DNA of 64,000 bases from Pyxicephalus adspersus (taxonomy: Eukaryota > Chordata > Amphibia > Anura > Pyxicephalidae). The notes under the pieces were generated by a model that saw only the letters and a list, made by a program, of their open reading frames with translations, had not been told where the DNA came from and made no database searches. Below are positions 1 to 9,127 of this stretch, one piece after another; the first letter of the stretch is position 1; every line of letters starts with the position of its first letter. A program made the position numbers and the translations under genes. The DNA lies in assembly GCF_032062135.1 (NCBI RefSeq), contig NC_092863.1:21644618-21708617 (forward strand), given 5' to 3'.

Positions 1-1575
1 GCATCCAGCAGTAGTCAGCCATCATATTTTTATTCCAGAAACCTTGGTAGCGGTGCTCCATTAACTGAATGTCCTGGTGAAAACGTTCTCCTTGTTGTTC
101 ACTCACCATACCAAGATTTTCCGTGAAGAATTCTAGATGTGAGTGCAAGAAATGTATTTTTAATGACATGCGACAACCCAGTTTCTGGTATGAATCAAGC
201 AGATTCTGAACGCATTCCTTGCGGGTGCAGGAGAGTTATGGTTGCCCAGGAAATTTGCACACAGCCACTTGAATGCATCCCAAGCTTCTAGCTCAGTTGC
301 TGAGAGAGATTGTTTCAAAATATCATCCTGCAAAACAGACTTGATCTGTGGCTCTATAAATACCCCTTCCTTCATTTTTTCAGTGCTTATGTTTGGAAAC
401 TTCTCAGCAAGGTACTGAAAACCCATGGAGTTTGATTTCCCAATGGCATTTACAAGGTTCTTCATCATGCCTAACTTGATATGGAGAGGTGGCAGAATTA
501 TTTTATGGAGATCAACCAGAGGCAGAAACTTGACCCTGCTTGTTCTGGGTTTATAGGTATCTTTTGGTAGCCAATCACCTTTGTCATAATGGTCCCCTGT
601 AGTTTGGCTGTCCCACAGGCATAGGAAACAGCAATATTTTGTGAATCTTCCTCCATTCCACCAGCAAGGCAATGACCTTTAGATCCTAACAGATGTTCCA
701 CTGGTGTGTTTTATACTGGATTGCTTCAAGCATAGGACTCCCTTAGGTTAACAGAATAGGCAATCAGTAAACTTGGTTTGGAATTACCATTATGCAGTAA
801 GACTGCTGTTAAGATTCTTTTAGAGGAACATGCTCTTGTGACAAACTGTTAAAGAGTGAATTTTTATCATGACAGTAGCACAGTGAGTCATCACTAGTGA
901 AGAACATTTTCAAGTTATAATTTCGTTTTTTTGTAGTGAGTTACAGTTACACCCTTTACAGTTACAATTGCTTCTGTTTAAGCCTTTTGAAGCAAGATGT
1001 TCTGCTTTGTCTTTGAGAGAGATTTAGATCACGAACAGGATCATTCAACTCTGCTTGTGTAAAGATCTCTGGTTCTGAATCTTCATCGGCCAAGTAGTCA
1101 GGATCAGATGATTCTGGGTTGTAACTGGCTGCAACTCCAGTGCATTCCTCATCACCTTCTACATAGGCAAGTCCATCATGTGGCGGTACCCGAACTGGCA
1201 ATGAATCATCATGGGGAACAGGCCTAATTGCAGAATCAAGGCTTGGATATACAATTTAGTGCTTAGTTTTACCTGAGAATCCACTTTTGTTGACACAGCA
1301 AAAATAGCATTCTATTAGATGTTCTCGCGGTTCTCTCCACACCATCGGGATTGCAAATTGAATTGCTGCTTTACGTCGATTTAGCCAGTCATGCAGTCTG
1401 TTAGAACAACTGGTACAGATGACATGTGGAGCCCAAGATTTATCCTGGTCACCAAGTGGACAGCTGAATTATAATTTGTATATCTTTTTAAGTTCTGTGG
1501 TAATTTAGCGACATTGTGCTTTCGTTGTGACACGTTACAGAAACTGTCTGGATCACTAAGGCAATATCTAGGCAT
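1..1575 (-). pseudogene. Uncharacterised transposon-like protein family, copy 1, decayed
   Basis: The minus strand reads as one degraded protein in several frames. It starts at 1575 with MPRYCLSDPDSFCNV. Next comes a Cys-rich segment (DQDKSWAPHVICTSC, then WLNRRKAAIQFAIPMVW, then ECYFCC, about 1440-1290). A linker follows (YPSLDSAIRPVPHDDSLP at about 1250-1195, then an acidic stretch). The central part (672-220) has CCFLCLWDS and ILPPLHIKLGMMKNLV, and the C-terminal part has HSHLEFF, GERFHQDI and MMADYCWM. A frameshift near 210-225 separates NFLGNHN from the LGCRMSLKIHFLHSHLEFF reading, and the protein runs off the left edge. I recognise the pattern as a widespread unnamed repeat-borne family of animal genomes; its function is unknown to me. 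The spaced acidic residues could fit an RNase H-like transposase, which is inference. A homologous copy lies at about 49.6-51.52 kb. Confidence 0.6.
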
Positions 1576-1770
1576 GATGACAAATGAAATCAATCACAGT
1601 TAGTGCGTTCTCTAACTTTAAAAAAAGAAAACTGTTATTAAATGTTGTAATATGGTAAGGCTATTTATAATGAATTTCACACAATATATAATTAGCTGCA
1701 TCACAAAAGCAAGACGTGCTAGAGAAAAACTGAACACAGATTTGAAATTCGCATCAAAAATAGTACATAC
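1576..1770. other. AT-rich spacer
   Basis: AT-rich sequence between the uncharacterised element copy and the left inverted arm of the Penelope-like element. No gene or recognisable repeat was seen. It may include the upstream part of the first element. Confidence 0.4.
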
Positions 1771-2420
1771 ATAAAAGAAAGTACTATTTGTTTAGCGTAC
1801 ATGTAACATGTACAAATCAAATATCAAATATCTAAATAGTGCTAAGGCAGTAATGAACAGGGTTAATTCTTATTTTAGATAATTACCTGGTCACAAGAGT
1901 ATCTGCAAAACCAGTTGGAGCTGCCGCCGCAGCTTACCAGTTATCAAAGCCAGGAGATGCAGAGAAGGATCATATATTCACTATGAACCGTTGTATATTA
2001 AAATAATATACAAAGGTGTCTTTTAGTATAATTAATAATATATCCATAGGTCTTATTGGTTGGACTATATAGGAAAAAAGAGAAGAAATAGGTTACCTGA
2101 TCCTGAGACTGTTCGTGGTTACTGAACCGGGAGCCGCTGCTTGTGTTTGTATTGCCTGTGGCGCGTTTCAGGAGAATCCCTGGCCTGCCCTATAAGCATG
2201 AGGAGGGTGGTATCACAGGGTTCACCTACATAATGATGCTAGGGGCTGTGTAAAGCCGCCAACTTCAGATACTAAACACAGTCACACCCTCCCTGTGTGC
2301 GTCATTGTAACAACCACAAGGGTGGTGCGAGTGGTGCAAGGATTCCCCCCACCAGATTGGTGACACCATAGATCCGTGTCACTTTACAAGTGGCCAGTTC
2401 AAGGTGGGTGGACATAAATT
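1771..2420. repeat. Left inverted arm of the Penelope-like element
   Basis: This segment matches the reverse complement of 3390-3735. Shared blocks include the stretch around GTACATGTAACATGTAC, GATAATTACCTGGTCA, GGTATCACAGGGTTC, CAGATACTAAACACAGTCAC and the sequence just before the CAAGGTGGGTGGACAT boundary. The left arm is longer because about 285 bp (roughly 1905-2190) have no counterpart on the right. Penelope-like elements are known to carry LTR-like repeats that can be in inverted orientation, and this arm pair flanks a Penelope-type reverse transcriptase. Confidence 0.65.
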
Positions 2421-2449
2421 TTTTTATCTCTCACCTATGGGGAAGCCGG

Positions 2450-2606
2450 AGATCCAGCCCTGACTCCTAACCATATGAGCATCCCCTGAAGGTAGGGATA
2501 CTCATACCCAGGAACCTAGGCCCTGCTAGCCCTGCACAGCCCTAGCAGTAGGGTCTGGATTGAGACTGCTGGTCCCTTCCCCTATGAAGGACCCAGTGTC
2601 TCCGTA
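2450..2606 (-). repeat. Solo fragment homologous to the LTR at 14927-15511
   Basis: About 155 bp that is nearly the exact reverse complement of 15260-15412 inside the solo LTR. Examples are the blocks CTCCTAACCATATGAGCATC and GACTGCTGGTCCCTTCCCCT. Both ends of the LTR are missing. It lies between the left inverted arm and the reverse transcriptase remnant of the Penelope-like element. Confidence 0.8.
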
Positions 2607-2629
2607 GTGGTAATCTTATGACCCTCTGT

Positions 2630-3345
2630 GATCATCACATATACATCTAGGAAAGGAACTATATTTTCATGTGAATACATTGTGAATTTTAAATGAAACT
2701 TGTTGGCTTGAATGAAATTGAACATCTGATTAAGAGTTGGGTGTAGTATGTCCAGATAATCAAAATATTGTCAATATATTATTGACACATTAGGATGTGG
2801 GGTCGAAATATCGTAAAGTTGGGGTCCGAAAATAGTTCTTTCTCCCACTTGCCTAGGTAAAAATTGGCATATGATGGGGCACACTTTGTCCCTATTGCCA
2901 CCCCCTGAACTTGTAGGTAGTGTCTCTAGTTGTACATGATAAAATTTCTGGTGAGAATGTATTTGAGCAAGATCAATATAAATTCTTCATATTTTCGATG
3001 TAGAGGGTTATTAGTTTTGATCACTGACCTAATGGCTTCTAGCCCCAGTGAGTGAGGGATACACTTGTATAAGGCCTCCACATCAATGGTCACTAACATA
3101 GAATTGGGGGGTACTTCTAGTTGTTCCAGTATTTGGAGTAGCTGTATAGTGTCCCTTAAGTAGGATGGAAGGTTGAGTGCATGAGTTCTGAGAAATGTAT
3201 CCACCAAATCGCTCACATTTGATGAAATGGACTCAATTCCAGCTATTATTGGGCGACCAGAGGGATCCTTGGGGGTTTTTTGAACCTTTATTCTGATGCA
3301 GCTTGAGCTGAACTGGATCACTCCAGTTCTCCTGCCTCCCCATAG
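2630..3345 (-). pseudogene. Penelope-like element reverse transcriptase, decayed
   Basis: On the minus strand one continuous stretch contains TPKDPSGRPIIAGIESIS, then VDTFLR, NLPSYLRDTIQLL and MLVTIDVEALYKCIPHSLG. It continues in a shifted frame with [19 protein letters not shown] and then a degraded part resembling the DD-containing motif and FLDVYV. This order (GRPI, PSYxxDT, LVTxDVxxLYxxIPH, GxxMGTxxAPxYANL) is typical of Penelope-like reverse transcriptases (Penelope/Neptune type) rather than of LINE or LTR enzymes. No GIY-YIG endonuclease was recognised. Frameshifts and stops make it non-functional. It lies between two inverted arms that probably belong to the same element. Confidence 0.8.
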
Positions 3346-3384
3346 GTGAGACATATAAAAATATATGTCCACCCACCCACCCAC

Positions 3385-3735
3385 CCATATGTCCACCCAC
3401 CTTGAACAGGCCACCGATCTGGTGGGAGGAATCCTTGCAACACTTGCACCATCCCTGTGGGCGTTACTATGACGCACTAAGAGATGGTGTGACTGTGTTT
3501 AGTATCTGAAGTAGGTGGCTTTACATAGCTCCTAGCGTCATTACGTAGATGAACCCTGTGATACCGCCCTCCTCGAACTTATAGGGTCTCTTATGACCAG
3601 GTAATTATCTAACACGGGAAATAACCCTGTTCATTACTGCCTTAACACTATCTGGATATTTGATATTTGAGTTGTACATGTTACCACTTAGAATATACAT
3701 AGGATGTACACTAAACAAACAGTACTTTCTTTTAT
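3385..3735. repeat. Right inverted arm of the Penelope-like element
   Basis: Reverse-complement partner of 1771-2420. The arm starts with a short tandem of CCCACCCA (3370-3390) and runs through GGAATCCTTGCAACACTTGC and GTGACTGTGTTTAGTATCTG to the block near 3720. The match to the left arm is close but diverged, which points to an old insertion. Confidence 0.65.
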
Positions 3736-4140
3736 GTGTAGAAAACCATGCAAGTTTTTAACCTCCTAGATGACCTACTATAAGTGTTCCTACTCCTGGA
3801 AAATGTACGTCATTTAAACCTACCCAACCTCACGCTAACAAATAATTTATCTGTCAGGACTTATTTAACAATTTTCTATTTTCTATATATGATATCATAT
3901 AAGATGTCCTTGCCAATTGATCTATATTCACCCCATATATCGATTTTTCCCCCTATCAACATATCTGTAAACTTGTTTTTGTATAAGGTTTTGACATTTT
4001 TTTTTACTTGCATACTTACTTTTTTTTGCATAAATTATTGTTTCTATTATACTAAAGAGGGACATTACATTAATATTCATCCATGTTTTTTTTGTCTTAT
4101 AAATATACCTAGATTGTATGCAACCCCTAAGAGTGCAAAT
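3736..4140. other. AT-rich continuation next to the Penelope-like arm
   Basis: AT-rich sequence between the right arm and the hammerhead-like motif. A long open frame (3784-4272, +) spans it, but its composition (Leu/Phe/Tyr/Ile-rich) and lack of any domain suggest chance. I treat it as the terminal part of the Penelope-like element. Confidence 0.35.
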
Positions 4141-4141
4141 T

Positions 4142-4182
4142 TACCCCTGAGAAAGCCGGTAAAGGGTGAAATGCGTTGGGTT
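4142..4182 (+). ncRNA. Degenerate hammerhead-like motif 1
   Basis: The order is TACCC, CTGAGAA, a short potential stem-loop, GAAA, TGCG, TT, then GGGTTA. This follows the minimal type I hammerhead layout known from Penelope-like elements: stem I, CUGANGA, stem II, GAAA, very short stem III, UH, stem I. Stem I pairs as ACCC with GGGT. The core has one change (CUGAGAA instead of CUGANGA), so activity is unlikely. Confidence 0.5.
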
Positions 4183-4272
4183 ATTGTGCTTCGTACAAAT
4201 CTTCTCTCTCTTCGCATACATTGCTTGCTCAACCAATATGCAAGTCTTCTAAACAGGAAAGCTACTAAGTAG

Positions 4273-5091
4273 GTGATCTGTGTCTAGTTATAACGGTTTG
4301 GACCTCCAACACCAAGGTTTCACTAAAAATATTGTACGTATGGAGAAGCACTGTACTATGTACAATATTTCATGAATATATTATAAACTGTTCTGCTTTG
4401 CCAAAAAACCCTGACTGTCTGTTTTCGTTTCCCCTTTATGTTGTCTGTTTCTGGACCATAATAATTTTGAGCCATTGTGGTTAATTTGAAGTTGTGCCAA
4501 TACTGTTCCCATTTTAGATATCTTTGTCCCCAATCACCAACTCCTACATACTCAGACCTCGTATTTTACTGTTTAAATATTTAAAGAACTTTTGGGGGGA
4601 TTATTTTATTGTCTTTAGTTGTTGTTCATAATGATGTTTGCAACTTTGTTTCCCTTGATGCACTACCTCTACCAACTAGCTGTTCAGACTCTTGCAATCT
4701 TGTTTTTGACCTAAAAGCACTGAGACCGCTTTTATTTAATTAGACTTAATTTTTGAATATATTGGGTAATATTAGAATTTAAATCTAATAATAACTCAAA
4801 AATCATTCTATTTGCCCCCTTCCATATCATTTGACAAAGTGGACCATCCTACTTTTCTCTAGATACTCTGCTTTTTAGGTAGCTAGAATTTTGCTTTCTT
4901 CATTCCTTACAGACAGGTTGATCAGTGTTACACACTATCAACACCACCTCCTCCATGCACCCCCTCTTGCTGGTGTACCAAAAGGCTCTGTCCCCGAGAC
5001 CCTTCACTTTCCCGACTACCTTTAGCCCTTGGTCACTTTATCACCTGTGTGTATGCTTACACGTAATTAAATACACGTAAACATGTAGCAA
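4273..5091. other. No recognisable feature
   Basis: AT-rich sequence with no convincing coding region, RNA gene or repeat that I can name. Confidence 0.4.
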
Positions 5092-5177
5092 GTGTTTGCT
5101 TCGGTAGCACAGAGAAGATTAGCATAGCCCTGCACAAGGATGACACGCATGAAGCCAATCAGATCAGCATTTTCCAT
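5092..5177 (+). pseudogene. U6 snRNA pseudogene with internal deletion
   Basis: GTGTTTGCTTCGGTAGCACA matches the 5' stem-loop of U6 (GTGCTCGCTTCGGCAGCACA). It is followed directly by GAGAAGATTAGCAT, then CCCTGCACAAGGATGACACG and a poorer match to the 3' end. About two dozen nucleotides of U6 between the 5' stem-loop and the AGAGAAGATTAGCAT box are missing. The copy is therefore a dead retro- or duplicated pseudogene. Confidence 0.85.
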
Positions 5178-5456
5178 GATTCAACTTTGCTTTATATGTT
5201 GGGAACTTTATTTTTTTTTTTTTTTACAGCTACCATTTATTTCTTTCTTTTCATGGAGCTCTTATGAAGGATGCTTTGGATGGCTCCTTTTTCTTTGCTT
5301 TTTTAACCTACTGTCATATTTATCTTTTTTTACTGTAATATTGCAATGTTCTTGAAATGTTATTTTAGTTAAATGACTTTTTGCTTTTAGTATTCTATCC
5401 CCTAACCTGGTGTCAAAGAGGATGCATTCTGTTAATATAAAAATGAGGGAATATGT

Positions 5457-5684
5457 AAAATTGCTGTCATACTTACCTGTAATTTTCCTTTCCTGACAAC
5501 TCTTCCTGACAGCGCACACATAGGTCCTCTCTGCCCCTTTTGACCCTCCAGAACCACTATCCAAAATAAAAAGCCCTCCATTTAATATAAAGCCTTGGGA
5601 CAGAGCAAAAGAGAGGGAGGAAACTGCACTGTCAGGAGGAGTTGCCAGGAAAGGAAAATCACGGTTAAGTATGACAACAATTTT
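5457..5684. mobile_element. Small inverted-repeat element (MITE-like), 228 bp
   Basis: The left terminus 5457-5515 (AAAATTGCTGTCATACTTAC...) and the right terminus 5625-5684 are near-perfect reverse complements over about 58 bp, with about 110 bp between them. The inner parts both contain the TCCTGACAG and TTTCCTTTCCTG motifs. A further direct copy of the ACAG(C/G)GCACACATAGG part lies at about 5705-5722. There is no coding capacity. The superfamily is not determinable by eye. Confidence 0.7.
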
Positions 5685-5879
5685 CCATATTCTTGGCACT
5701 CCCCGACAGGGCACACATAGGATGTAGCAAGCAAAAAAGAATTCTGAAGGGAGGGCTAAGAAAAAACACTCAACTCCAGACATTATTATTGCTGTAAAAA
5801 GAAAATCCTGTTCTTTTTTTAGGTTTTTTTTTTTCTTTTCTTTAAAGCTGAGTGTATTATTGATGAGCTAAACGTTGCA
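5685..5879. other. Spacer with a partial duplicate of the 5457 element
   Basis: It contains the GACAGGGCACACATAGG repeat and T-rich tracts. No gene was seen. Confidence 0.4.
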
Positions 5880-7390
5880 TCTGAAGACATTCAATTTATA
5901 ATGTCAAATGAAGGTATTGGGCGACTTCCAGCTGGCTGCTTTGCATATTGTTTCTGTTGGAACTTTTGAGTAGGCAGCCCATGATGTCAACATGTCCTTC
6001 GGTTAGTGGGCCCAGATTTCTTGTGGTGGAGTCAAGCCCATACGGGGAACAATCACATTTGATTGTTTCCTGAATCCAAAAAGGTGTTGCAGGTGTTGCC
6101 TTACCTCTTTTAGGTCCGCTGGGATATACAAACAAATTATCCGCTTTTCTGAAACCCTGTGTTCTCTATAAATAGGTGGATATTATCAGAGCCATATCCA
6201 ACTTTTCCGACTCATCTCCCCCTAATGAATATCTGCTTGTGTTGCATTTATTGTCGGTAATACTACTTCCCAGTTTAGGTGAAACACTGATGAAACCTTC
6301 AGAAGGGATTGTGGAGAGGGATGTAAATGTACTCTTTCTGAAGATACAGAACAGTAGGGTTCAACCGTGATTGTAGCTCTGAAACTCTTTGAGAGGATGT
6401 AATTGCTGTCAGAAAAAACGTTGCCAACGTTAATTTTCCATGGAACACACCTCAATGGGAGAAAAGGGAGCTAACCATCTAGCTAGCTAATAACCATTGG
6501 CAGATTCCATATCGGTAATATTGATTCCAATGGTGTTCTGATCTTACTTGCTGCCTACAGAAAAGGTTGAATTAGCATATTCTTTCTCTTGTCGCCGTCA
6601 GTCCTGATAATGCAGGTACCTGTACTTTTATAGTATTGTAACTAAGGTCTTTATCCCGTAAGAATTAGAAGATTTGAGCTAGGAATGGTTCTGTTAGAGA
6701 AAATCCCTCTTCTTGTGCCCCAGGTGAAATTTTTTTTTACTATGCCGCCATAAATTCTAGGAGGTTGGAACTGGTTGTTGATGGATGCCTCCATTGACCC
6801 TGAGCCTGGTATTTGTGCTAGGACAGTCAACACTTGTTCCCTGTCTTTCACAAGCCGTTTCTTGCAATCGGCCAGAACCAAGATGCCGTCCGGATAATGG
6901 TAGAAACATTTACCCTGAAGTCTCTGAAAGGCAATCACTGCCACATGAATCTTTAAGAAGGTTCTTGGTGCCATTGCGAGCCAAAAAGTTCGGCATGTAA
7001 ACTGGAAATGCCCAGAATGGTTTGTAAAGATTCCATGCTGAAATATCTCACTTGTAGATATGCATTCAGACTTCTGAGATCCAGTCCTGGGCAAAAACTT
7101 CCTATTGCTTTCTGAACCAAAAAGAGTCTGGAATATAATCCTGTCTCCTGTTTCTTTACAGATCCAGGTATTATTGCACAAGACCTACTTCCTCTAAAGT
7201 TACAAAAAATTCTCTCGGGAGGTATGATTGGACTGAATAAACTGCTGATGTCTGCGTCTCAGCAGTAATAGGCCTGATCTTCCTCCACTCCACTTCTTCT
7301 AGAGGTTTACCATTCTCTTCAAAAGACATTGAGCCCAAAGCTTGTTCTGTCACCAAAGTAAGAGCAAAAGCTGGCTAACCAGCCCCTTAG
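5880..7390 (-). pseudogene. DIRS-type retrotransposon, reverse transcriptase to tyrosine recombinase, decayed
   Basis: Reading the minus strand from 7356 leftwards, the reverse transcriptase is recognised at 7181-6651. It has HFQFTCRTFWLAMAPRTF (the usual DIRS FxFxxLPFGLxxAPRxFT motif) and YPDGILVLAD in place of YLDDILV. Further left, VHLHPSPQ, VFHLNWEVVLPTI and FVYPSGPKRGKAT (about 6380-6070) match the C-terminal half of the DIRS tyrosine recombinase. The conserved HxTR-type segment is no longer recognisable. The catalytic DD is reduced to DG, and stops are frequent. LINE-A interrupted the element at 7391-7404; the 13225-13360 segment is probably its continuation. Confidence 0.7.
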
Positions 7391-7404
7391 TAGCTCCTCC
7401 TGAG
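7391..7404. repeat. Left target-site duplication of LINE-A
   Basis: TAGCTCCTCCTGAG here matches TAGTTCCTTCTGAG at 13225-13238 in 12 of 14 positions. The two copies lie exactly at the start and after the A-rich tail of LINE-A. Confidence 0.65.
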
Positions 7405-7739
7405 ACTGCGCATGCCCTGGAACCGGTAAGCCGTGCCTTGTAGAGCTCCTGCAGCACCGAGCCAAGACAACCACACACATCCTTACCAGAGTGTCTCCCC
7501 TCTGAACATGGATTGCAGACACACAGGGACCACACAGAATAAAAGCGATCACCGCGAATCCTGGGTGATGGAGAGTTTCTTTACTAAATCGGATCAGGCA
7601 GCTCCCTCCCCCCTGACTTCCACGATGGCGCCGGCTGGTGATGCAAGGCGCGAAAAACCCGTGACTGTAAATAATGTCACCGCTACCCCCCCCCCCCCCA
7701 CATGCTGCACAGGGCCAGGACACTGAAAGAAGTTCACAG

Positions 7740-8463
7740 CTTTCCTCCAGCCCCCCCTCTTCACCTACACTCCCTAATGATTTGACAGAGTAAGTTAACC
7801 CTGCCACTAAGTTAATCAGGCCTCACTAGAGCTGATCTAGATTTTTGCATTAATCGCATAGGGAGCACTGTTAAAAAGGAGAGATTTGGGAACTAGAGTA
7901 TTGGCGGTTGAGGAGATTACTGAGACCCTGGCCAAATCTACTGATCAACATCAGAAAGTACTAAATGAGCACACCATGCTCTTACAGTGCCTTATACTAT
8001 TGCAGGACGATCTGGAAAACATAAATAGGCGTAACAACATCCGCATACACAGACTCCCTCAATCGGTTGATTCTCAACATTTAATGGTGGCGGTTACATC
8101 CCTGTTTAACAGTGTCTTGGGAGAACCTAAGGGTTCCCTGATTCAGGTGGAGAGGGTTCACGGGGTTCCTGGATACAAGCCCCAGGACTTGAGATGTGGT
8201 TTGCAAATTGGCTTCTTATCCAACCAAGGAGGAAAATTTGCAAGCGTACCGCACACAAGAGAACATCACTTTTAATGGCTCCCGCATAATGTTGCTTCAA
8301 GATGTGTCTCACCATACTTTGGAGCTGCGCAGAGCCCTGCCCCCCTTTTTGGATGCCCTGTGTGCACGAGGTATTCGCTATTACTTTGGTTTCCATTTTC
8401 ACTTACTGGCACACAAGGAAGGAGCATCTGCAGCTTTTAGATCTATTACTGATCTAACATAAT
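7740..8463 (+). pseudogene. LINE-A ORF1 (L1 ORF1p-like), frameshifted
   Basis: The first part (7886-8260) reads through an N-terminal helical region and then QDDLENINRRNNIRIHRLPQ. That is the coiled-coil to RRM junction typical of L1 ORF1 proteins (usually DLENRSRRNNxRIxGLPE). The next part, in another frame (8250-8463), carries IMLLQDVSHHTLELRRAL and FHFHLLAHKEGASAAF, matching the C-terminal domain. The family's role is RNA chaperoning of the LINE transcript. At least one frameshift near 8200-8260 breaks it. Compare the intact ORF1 of LINE-D at 33149-34246. Confidence 0.8.
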
Positions 8464-9127
8464 TTTTGGCCACTTTTGCCCTGCCTCCTGTACATCTGCC
8501 GGACTGGCAGAAAAGTCCCTGTATTCGCGATGCGCCAATCCGAGAAGGATGGTTGGTTCAACGCAAACACCAGAAGAAAGCAAAACTAGGAGCTGATATG
8601 TCCTCTACATGAGTATGTCCACTGCTCTTTGATTGTTTTCTCTACTGTATGTTTTTATTGCTGCAAAACTTGGTGGCCACAGCTGTGGTGCCACCACTTA
8701 CTCATGTACGTGACCACACTTCTGTGTGGTCACGTACACACCCTTTTTTTTTTACTATGGCTGTTTTATGCATGCTACAGTTTAATTACATGTTATTTAT
8801 TGTTTTGTTTTACCTGCACTTTGGCTCACCCAGTTAGTTCTGAGCCTTCACAGTCTCTACCTTAGGGTCCTTGCTCATATAGTGAGTAGGTTTTTGGGTA
8901 CTTTAGAATACCTCCCTAACCAATCCTACCTGTGGTTTGTTATTTGAGTTCATTGCACTTTGTCAGGTACTTCCTGGTATCTGACTTATATAGGTTGGAT
9001 ATTCCTTATATCCCCCTTAATCTTCCCTCGTCACTCCCCCCTTTTTTCGTTTGCTATCTGTGTCTCATTGACCAAATAACCCACTTAGAACTCAACATTT
9101 TTTCGCCCTCCACAGTCCAGTCCTGGA
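8464..9127 (+). other. LINE-A inter-ORF spacer
   Basis: Non-coding spacer between ORF1 and ORF2. It contains a perfect inverted repeat at 8706-8737 and T-rich stretches. No promoter motif can be named with confidence. Confidence 0.6.
8706..8737. repeat. Perfect 14-bp hairpin in the LINE-A inter-ORF spacer
   Basis: GTACGTGACCACAC, loop TTCT, then GTGTGGTCACGTAC. The arms pair without mismatch although the surrounding ORFs have decayed. Confidence 0.9.

Noticed and set aside
3784..4272. 162-residue open frame on the + strand
   Set aside because: Composition is that of AT-rich translated sequence (Phe, Leu, Ile, Tyr), no domain, and it crosses the hammerhead-like motif. Taken as chance.
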